Source: an uncultured Acetatifactor sp.
GTDB lineage: Bacteria > Bacillota > Clostridia > Lachnospirales > Lachnospiraceae
Assembly (NCBI GenBank): GCA_910586835.1
Contig: CAJUJU010000050.1
Coordinates: 2,174 to 29,972 of the forward strand
Reading direction: 5' to 3'
DNA length: 27,799 bases
This document shows, piece after piece, positions 23,301 through 27,799 of this stretch (positions are counted from its first letter, which is position 1; each line of letters starts with the position of its first letter). Under the pieces are notes generated by a model that worked only from the letters and a program-made list of their open reading frames with translations, was not told where the DNA came from and made no database searches. Both the position numbers and the translations under genes were made by a program.

Positions 23301-24438
23301 GTTTGCGGCAGCCGGGGCAAAGACCTATTACGTCAGGTGTGACGGGGTGACGCCCTTTTTGCTGGAGCATGGCGCTTATATGGAGGGCACAGCCACCAGG
23401 GACTACCAGCTGAACTATACCATTTACACTTCTGTGGTGCAAGGCGGGGAGGGATCAGAGGCACAAAATATTGTCTATACCCCGTCTGCGGAGGATGCGG
23501 AAGCTGACCGGGAGACAAAGGCGGAGGGGTTAGGTTATTCCGTAAACGGAAATACCCTTTTGGGTCAGTATCCCTATTCGATTACCAGACGCTTTAACCA
23601 TGGCAGGGAGCTAAGGAGTGAGCAGATGTTTCTTCTGGGCAGGGAAGCAAATGGGCTGTATCTGAACATCTGGCCAGCCAGTGGCATTGAATTTGAAAAG
23701 GATGGCCTGCAGGTCATAAAGTATTCTGACCCGGCGGCAGACACAGGAAATGGAATCACTGTGATCGGGGACTGTGAAGGCCCTGTGATCAGAGGACTGG
23801 ATGTACTGCAGGGGAAAGAGCTGATCGACCGCATGAAAGAAAGCATTACAATAGAAATAACAGCGGAGGATGCTCTTTCCGGAGTGGCTGATTTCTATAT
23901 AAAGGTTGAAAACCAAGATAACTACAGTGAACAGATTTTTTATCCGGAGGGCGGCATCCTGAAGCTGGAAATCACAAAGGGGGAACCGATCTTCACAGGA
24001 GATTTTACTGTCACAGGTTACGCGGCAGACAATGTGGGGAATATAACGGAGATTTCTTTTCATGTGACAGAGTTTGCCCTGGAGACCCGAATCGAGCGGA
24101 TTCTGGAGCCCCATATCCCCGTTTTTAAAGGAGGCGAGAGCGGTATTTTGTACATAACGACCTATGGCTATGCGGACAGGGTAGAGGTGGAGTTCCCGGA
24201 AGAGCTGCTTGCCTTGAATCCGGAGCTGAACAAAAGCTTTGACTACGGAGATATGCAGGTATATCAGCAGGAGTCCTCTCTGCAGTTTATGATCCCTCTC
24301 TATGCCCCGGCAAATCCGGACTATCAGATAACAGTCCGTGCCTATAAGGATGGAAAATTGCTGGAGCAGGCTCCCGGTCTGGGTGTTGCGGTGGAGGAAG
24401 GAACTGTTTTGAGCGAGTTCCGTACCCGGCTGAGATGA
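20344..24438 (+). CDS. Large secreted multidomain protein with ALK/LTK-like glycine-rich domain
   Basis: 1364 residues. Signal peptide 1-32 (cleavage near VHAAEK). Two CxxC pairs (YCADC, CPFC) lie before residue 190. An InlB/Flg_new-type repeat runs 204-304, from YRVIYDAN to LYAQW, and a second, diverged one ends LYAQW at 456. A fibronectin-III-like stretch covers about 462-515. From 520 (FTYTGKAETYTVPYGGIYSLSLFGAQGG) starts a glycine-rich domain of the type shared with ALK/LTK receptors (Pfam Gly_rich). It is interrupted at about 660-786 by a segment with 11 Cys and 14 His and resumes at KPSYGGSSYVN. The C-terminal third has Ig-like beta domains (AEDALSGVADFYIKV, GYAADNVGNIT). No LPXTG or membrane anchor is seen at the C-terminus, so it is secreted or held by other means. 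AAGGAGG lies 10 bases before ATG 20344. It overlaps the prepilin peptidase gene by 4 bases. Confidence 0.8.
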   Translation: MKKYKISLWKMHVVFFGVLIAASMLSLSVHAAEKTIYSSPYVTFAPDGRAWTTNAGDRAIVHYKKGDFVDFPVISKLPVLQAGQHYYKFDRTGDIPVKEWRVIWENGECIHNSYPKEGEDYHGIFFGRQICATNHFSGWTAYCADCGEPITNCLIYMSKEAARSIEFVRVEDGLDYYYLCPFCNNLEQGCSIRHQCMAVSNNRYRVIYDANRTGEDFGGGGYMSPSIHIYNNDDAYEGRKVTPVTRLSRNTYNRIGYQFLGWNTEPDGSGIFFRDTAKIANLTTENWNGEGNSMEGTVVLYAQWELRINLLKIDPDGGKYNGKQGNTILARPYGDTYILDNSLVEAPAGFAVHFECNGGVALPPVTGTQHFVEWSMVQPFGGSFINGEYKFLSPNGNVKADTLKACYTSDSITLPTPTKAGSSFGGWYYDVGFTQPAGGAGDQITPTGNMTLYAQWVELVLGSADNYAANGGKGAVDLSWSQPDGNGKTYLIYQSLDRKSWNRINTAEDIDSSRQVKKEFTYTGKAETYTVPYGGIYSLSLFGAQGGNYGSYAGGAGGSVTGRFYLYKGERLTVTVGGRDGYNGGGKASQYGTGGGMTSLVSDKKGTLLVAGGGGGATVLYDGYPGGSAAGLRPSGNAGQDGASGGGGGYRGGLSGELVYHVHSNVLCGYHDHGKDCYTAHTHSDAASCYTNYHHIVRGDAVEYDSCGCRHQNHYVKCNYPGCTRGEWSFRTNYSGDCTQGHVLYDSGLNQHSEHAHVLTCQLPETPVLWCLSPAGWQCGRTTDTIESAKPSYGGSSYVNTGYALTYGMTAGMQKGNGKCALEAVLIGFQDVPGMEGVSAPDLAAPDAVDAGLVEKVPVDALRVSVLWQEPKDNGTDYYHRAETYLQGSTTMLCSSNITKNTLATGVKGYYYLLDEKPDTRVNRGAAYTEERNITIEMKDYVQYLHLAAADGAGNVSGTTHIRLDAEAVNWNLCTRQLQIGNGTNVFAAAGAKTYYVRCDGVTPFLLEHGAYMEGTATRDYQLNYTIYTSVVQGGEGSEAQNIVYTPSAEDAEADRETKAEGLGYSVNGNTLLGQYPYSITRRFNHGRELRSEQMFLLGREANGLYLNIWPASGIEFEKDGLQVIKYSDPAADTGNGITVIGDCEGPVIRGLDVLQGKELIDRMKESITIEITAEDALSGVADFYIKVENQDNYSEQIFYPEGGILKLEITKGEPIFTGDFTVTGYAADNVGNITEISFHVTEFALETRIERILEPHIPVFKGGESGILYITTYGYADRVEVEFPEELLALNPELNKSFDYGDMQVYQQESSLQFMIPLYAPANPDYQITVRAYKDGKLLEQAPGLGVAVEEGTVLSEFRTRLR

Positions 24439-24881
24439 GTGCGCTTTTGTGGGCAGTGGTGGCAGTCTGTCTGGCAGGCGCTTGTATCATGGACTGCCGA
24501 ACCTGTCAGGTATATAATTTTTTTTGGTGGATTTCGGGTGCGGCGGCTGGAATCCTGCTGTTGATGCGTAAAGAGCAGGTGGGGGTGGAGGAAGTGGCCG
24601 AACTGGGTATTTTTATCCTTGTGCAGTGTACTTTTTTTGCAAAAATGTATGGAAGAGCAGACTGCTATGCCTTCAGCGTATGTGCAGCGGCGGAAGCGGC
24701 AGCGGGCATTGGAGGAATCGGCTTTCTGGCGCATATGCTGGGAGCCTTCTGTCTGCTTGCTCTCGTCCAGGGAATCCGCAGGAATATTGACAGCAGGGGA
24801 AACCTGAAGAGGCCGGTGCCTTTTCTGCCGTATATAACCCTTGCTTTCTGGGCGTTGCTTTGGTATCATTATACCTGTTAA
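24435..24881 (+). CDS. A24 prepilin peptidase (TadV/CpaA type)
   Basis: 148 residues, four to five membrane helices. Aspartyl protease of the TadV/CpaA group that cleaves pilin leaders at the membrane face. The two catalytic Asp residues are probably D20 (IMDCRTCQVYN) and D76 in GRAD, where the family has GxGD; Ala replaces the second Gly. The N-methylase domain of larger type IV peptidases is absent, as usual in Tad. Start ATG overlaps the preceding stop (ATGA) with no ribosome site, so translation depends on the large secreted protein gene. It closes the pilus cluster. Confidence 0.75.
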   Translation: MSALLWAVVAVCLAGACIMDCRTCQVYNFFWWISGAAAGILLLMRKEQVGVEEVAELGIFILVQCTFFAKMYGRADCYAFSVCAAAEAAAGIGGIGFLAHMLGAFCLLALVQGIRRNIDSRGNLKRPVPFLPYITLAFWALLWYHYTC

Positions 24882-24916
24882 AATGTGCGTCCTTCTGAAA
24901 AAAGGAGTGTGGCGGA

Positions 24917-25969
24917 ATGATTACGATTTCTCTGTGTATGATTGTAAAGAATGAGGAGAGCAGGCTGAGAAGGTGTCTTGACAGTGTGGCGGATCTGGTG
25001 GATGAAATTGTGATTGTGGATACCGGTTCCACAGACAAAACCAGAGACATTGCTCTGGAATACACAAAAATGGTCTATGACTATGAGTGGGTGGATGACT
25101 TCAGCGCCGCCAGAAATTATGCCTTTTCCAAGGCCACGGGGGACTATATCTATTCCGCGGATGCGGATGAGGTGCTGGACGAGGAGAACAGGAAAAGGTT
25201 CCTGCTTCTGAAGGAGACATTGCTGCCCGAGGTTGAGATTGTTCAGATGAGGTACGGCGGTCAGCTTCGTTTTCATACAGTCTATAACTTTGACCGGGAA
25301 TATCGTCCCAAGCTTTTTAAAAGACTGCGGGAGTTTGTCTGGCTGGGGCCTGTTCATGAGACGGTACGGCTGGAGCCGGTGGTCTATGACAGTGACATTG
25401 TGATTACCCATCTTCCGGACAGCAGTCATGCCAAACGTGACCTGGAGGTGTTCCGCAGGCACTGCAGCCTGGGATGGCGGCTGCCGAAGCGGCTTCACAA
25501 TATGTATGCCAGGGAGCTGCTGCTTGCAGGAGATGCGGAGGATTTTGCCGGGGCGGAGGCCTTCTTTGCGGCATCCGCTGCGGACGGGGGACGGGACGGG
25601 GAGGAGATTGCCCAGGCGTGCTGTGTGGTTGCGCACGGGGCCCGTCTTGCCGGGGATACCGTAAAATTTTTCAAATATGCGTCCAAGGTCATCGCGGAGG
25701 AGGCAAACTCGGAAATCTGCTGTGAGATGGGACATTTTTATGAGGATGCCAAAGACCTGGAGGAAGCTGCGGTCTGGTACTATAACGCAGTATATGAAAC
25801 TGCTCCTATATTGAACCGGCTAGCCGGGGGAAAGGAGCCGCTGGAGGGACTGCTGCGCTGCTATGAAGCAATGGGATGTCCGGAACAGGCAGAGGTTTAT
25901 CGGAATGAACTGATCAGGCTGATAGCGGAGGGCGAACCGGAGCCGACAGGTGGAACCGGGGTAAGATAA
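24917..25969 (+). CDS. GT2 family glycosyltransferase with helical C-terminal region
   Basis: 350 residues, cytoplasmic. GT-A fold: ISLCMIVKNEESRLRRCLDS at the start, D35 in IVDTGSTDKT, DAD (82-84) for the metal and sugar nucleotide, and the typical WVDDFSAARNYAF. Residues about 190-340 are helical with TPR-like features (GDAEDFAGAEAFF, AKDLEEAAVWYYNAVYE, CYEAMGCPEQAEVYRNEL). Proteins like this make or tailor surface glycans or glycosylate proteins; the neighbouring pilus proteins are possible acceptors, which is inference only. AAGGAG lies 9 bases before ATG 24917. It starts 35 bases after the peptidase and may be cotranscribed. Confidence 0.88.
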   Translation: MITISLCMIVKNEESRLRRCLDSVADLVDEIVIVDTGSTDKTRDIALEYTKMVYDYEWVDDFSAARNYAFSKATGDYIYSADADEVLDEENRKRFLLLKETLLPEVEIVQMRYGGQLRFHTVYNFDREYRPKLFKRLREFVWLGPVHETVRLEPVVYDSDIVITHLPDSSHAKRDLEVFRRHCSLGWRLPKRLHNMYARELLLAGDAEDFAGAEAFFAASAADGGRDGEEIAQACCVVAHGARLAGDTVKFFKYASKVIAEEANSEICCEMGHFYEDAKDLEEAAVWYYNAVYETAPILNRLAGGKEPLEGLLRCYEAMGCPEQAEVYRNELIRLIAEGEPEPTGGTGVR

Positions 25970-26049
25970 AGAATGTAGTCGGATAAAAAGTGCAGTCGGA
26001 TAAAGAGTGCAGTCAGGTAAGGAGTGCAGTCTGGCAAAAAGTGCGGGCA
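25965..26049 (+). repeat. Five 17-bp tandem repeats
   Basis: Units begin at 25965, 25982, 25999, 26016 and 26033, each a variant of GATAAAGAGTGCAGTCG, with one to several substitutions. The first overlaps the stop of the glycosyltransferase gene. The array lies in the 168-base gap before hisC. Confidence 0.8.
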
Positions 26050-26051
26050 GA

Positions 26052-26085
26052 GTTATGAAGTATGCCGTGTTATGAAGTATGCTAT
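26052..26085 (+). repeat. Second short tandem pair with the same 17-bp period
   Basis: GTTATGAAGTATGC at 26052-26065 recurs at 26069-26082, again 17 bases apart, right after the first array but with unrelated sequence. No clear promoter or terminator was found in this gap. Confidence 0.7.
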
Positions 26086-26137
26086 GAGAGCAATATGTGC
26101 CGGGAATATACTTTGCTGTAAGAGGGGATGAATTAAA

Positions 26138-27199
26138 ATGAAGTGGGAAGACAATGTGCGCAGGGTGGTGCCCTATGTGGCGGGGGAGCAGCCCAACAAG
26201 CCGGGCATGATAAAATTGAATACGAACGAGTGTCCCTATCCGCCTGCGCCGGGGGTTGCGAAGCTTGCGGCAGAGCTGGACTGTGACGCGCTGCGGCTCT
26301 ATCCGGATCCGGATGCAGGCTCTCTGGTGAATGTTCTGGCAGAGTATTATCATGTGAGGCCAAAGCAGATTTTTACAGGGGTGGGTTCTGACGATGTGCT
26401 CTCTCTGGCGTTTATGACGTTTTTTAACGGTGATCTGCCTATCCTGTTTCCGGATGTGACCTATTCCTTTTACGATGTCTGGGCGCAGCTGCATCGAATT
26501 CCCTTTCAGACCTGTCCGCTGGACGACAACTGGCATATTTGTCCTGACGATTACAGACAGCCCAACGGAGGCGTGATTTTTCCAAACCCCAATGCGCCTA
26601 CCGGTATTTTGGAAAGCCTGGAGACGGTGGAGGAGATCCTTTCCGCAAACAGGGATGTAGTGGTCATTGTGGACGAGGCGTACATAGACTTTGGGGGGCG
26701 CAGTGCCTTGTACCTGCTGGAAAAATATGATAATCTGCTGGTAGTACAGACCTTTTCCAAGTCCCGTGCCATGGCGGGAATGCGAATCGGTTTCTGTATT
26801 GGCAGCGAGAAGCTGATCGGGTACTTGAACGATGTAAAGTTTTCCTTTAATTCCTATACCCTGAACCTTCCGGCCCAGCAATTGGGGGCAGAGGCTGTGC
26901 GGGATGACGCGTATTTTCATTCTGTCACAGGCAGGATCGTCAGTACCCGGGAAAGGGTAAAAAAGGAACTGAGGGTACTGGGATTTTCGTTCCCGGATTC
27001 CATGGCAAATTTTATTTTTGCCTCTCATGAGAAGATTCCCGCGCAGCAGTTGTTTGCCGCGCTGAGGGATGCAAATATTTATGTGAGATACTGGAACAGG
27101 CCCAGAATATCCGAAAGCCTGAGGATTACAGTGGGAACGGACGAACAGATGGATACGCTGCTGACTTTTTTGAGAGACTATGTGTCAAAAGCGTTATGA
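26138..27199 (+). CDS. hisC: Histidinol-phosphate aminotransferase
   Basis: 353 residues, the usual length. A class I/II PLP-dependent enzyme that converts imidazole-acetol phosphate and glutamate to histidinol phosphate. Seen are IKLNTNECPYPP (substrate region), YPDPDAGSL, GVGSDDVLSLAF, NPNAPTG, DEAYIDFGG and the PLP lysine K208 in FSKSRAMAGMRIG; R in ISESLRITVG is the expected carboxylate contact. ATG 26138 follows GAGGGG at about 10 bases. No other his genes are near, so it may be a stand-alone HisC also used for aromatic amino acids, a known overlap in this family. Confidence 0.93.
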   Translation: MKWEDNVRRVVPYVAGEQPNKPGMIKLNTNECPYPPAPGVAKLAAELDCDALRLYPDPDAGSLVNVLAEYYHVRPKQIFTGVGSDDVLSLAFMTFFNGDLPILFPDVTYSFYDVWAQLHRIPFQTCPLDDNWHICPDDYRQPNGGVIFPNPNAPTGILESLETVEEILSANRDVVVIVDEAYIDFGGRSALYLLEKYDNLLVVQTFSKSRAMAGMRIGFCIGSEKLIGYLNDVKFSFNSYTLNLPAQQLGAEAVRDDAYFHSVTGRIVSTRERVKKELRVLGFSFPDSMANFIFASHEKIPAQQLFAALRDANIYVRYWNRPRISESLRITVGTDEQMDTLLTFLRDYVSKAL

Positions 27200-27247
27200 A
27201 AGAAGAATCCGGGAATAAGATAAATAAAGAAAGAAACGGAGAAAGCT

Positions 27248-27724
27248 ATGCTGAAAGAGTATTTGTTTGTGTTTTTCATTTCCATGGTGCCATTGATTGA
27301 ACTGAGGGTAGCGGTGCCCATTGCGATTGGCATGAATCTGCCGGTGGTTCCCAGCTACATTGTTTGTATTGTAGGCAATATGCTTCCGGTGCCGATTATT
27401 TTCCTTTTTGCCAGGAAGGTTCTGGAATGGGGAGCTGACAAGCCGGTGATAGGAAAATTCTTTACCTTCTGTCTGGAAAAGGGACACAAAGGGGGAGAGA
27501 AGCTGAAGGAAAAGGCGGGCAGGGGGCTTTTTGTGGCGCTTTTGCTTTTTGTGGGAATTCCTCTTCCGGGAACGGGAGCGTGGACGGGAACCCTGGCGGC
27601 AAGTCTCCTGGATATGGATTTTAAATCCAGTGTGATTGCGGTGCTGGGCGGTGTGATCCTGGCAGGTATCATTATGGGCTTGGCCAGCGCCGGGCTGTTT
27701 GGAGCGTTGGGAATGATGTTCTGA
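27248..27724 (+). CDS. COG2426-type small membrane protein
   Basis: 158 residues with four or five hydrophobic segments. FFISMVPLIELRVAVPIAIG near the start and FVGIPLPGTGAWTGTLAASLL in the second half are the signature stretches of the family annotated as small multidrug export proteins (Pfam Sm_multidrug_ex). The paired re-entrant-like P-x-x-E-x-R and G-x-P-x-P-G-T-G loops suggest a transporter, but its substrate is not established. GGAG lies 7 bases before ATG 27248. The gene is complete, ending 30 bases before the adapter sequence. Confidence 0.85.
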   Translation: MLKEYLFVFFISMVPLIELRVAVPIAIGMNLPVVPSYIVCIVGNMLPVPIIFLFARKVLEWGADKPVIGKFFTFCLEKGHKGGEKLKEKAGRGLFVALLLFVGIPLPGTGAWTGTLAASLLDMDFKSSVIAVLGGVILAGIIMGLASAGLFGALGMMF

Positions 27725-27754
27725 GAATCGCGCACGGAGGCTGCGTGACAGGGA

Positions 27755-27799
27755 AGATCGGAAGAGCACACGTCTGAACTCCAGTCACACGAGAACATC
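27755..27799 (+). other. Illumina TruSeq adapter contamination
   Basis: Bases 27755-27788 match the standard TruSeq read-1 adapter in full (it starts AGATCGGAAGAGCACACG), followed by an eight-base index ACGAGAAC and ATC, the beginning of the next adapter part. The reverse-strand translation here gives the DWSSDVCSSDL peptide known from contaminated assemblies. This stretch is not genomic. Confidence 0.98.

Overview
The window looks like a whole contig from a low-to-moderate GC Gram-positive gut bacterium, most probably a Lachnospiraceae member (Clostridia). This rests on strong AGGAGG-type ribosome sites, frequent TTG and GTG starts, a Lsa/CplR-like ABC-F protein, a diderm-independent Tad pilus set with an Flp1-like pilin, and gut-Clostridia plant-glycan enzymes. 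The assignment is inferred from gene content, not from a marker gene. The left edge is a nested repeat, a likely assembly break. The last 45 bases are Illumina adapter and not genomic.

Layout. 1-585: structured repeats, then the leader of an ABC-F ribosome-protection gene (586-2280). 2373-6393: a plant polysaccharide locus, with an AraC regulator divergent from a GH88 unsaturated glucuronyl hydrolase and a GH28-like beta-helix enzyme; the two enzymes are separated by a purine-rich tandem repeat. 6430-10121: a response regulator, BcrA-type ABC ATPase, ABC-2 permease and histidine kinase, closed by a hairpin terminator. 10120-12737: an ArsR-type regulator divergent from a GH51 alpha-L-arabinofuranosidase. 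12929-13434: a decayed ABC-exporter fragment and a 37-residue membrane peptide gene with its own promoter on the minus strand.

13479-24881: a Tad/Flp pilus cluster, in order CpaF/TadA ATPase, TadB, TadC, Flp1-like pilin, two TadE-like pseudopilins, CpaB/RcpC-like SAF protein, a cysteine-rich lipoprotein, a 1364-residue secreted multidomain protein, and an A24 prepilin peptidase. No TadZ/CpaE and no secretin are seen; the missing secretin is expected in a monoderm. The large secreted protein carries a glycine-rich domain resembling the ALK/LTK extracellular type, split by a segment of about 127 residues with 11 Cys and 14 His. Its place immediately upstream of the prepilin peptidase, with a 4-base overlap, makes a pilus-associated adhesin or metal-binding surface protein the most interesting hypothesis here.

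24917-27724: a GT2 glycosyltransferase with a helical C-terminal region, a 17-bp tandem repeat array, HisC aminotransferase and a small COG2426-type membrane protein.

Three kinds of structured non-coding element recur: hairpins built on a GCGAAGC-like core (left edge, 10053-10121, 15767-15887), a roughly 160-bp element with terminal inverted repeats inside the pilus operon (17145-17305) with a partial relic at 6394-6445, and short tandem arrays (4645-4890, 25965-26085).
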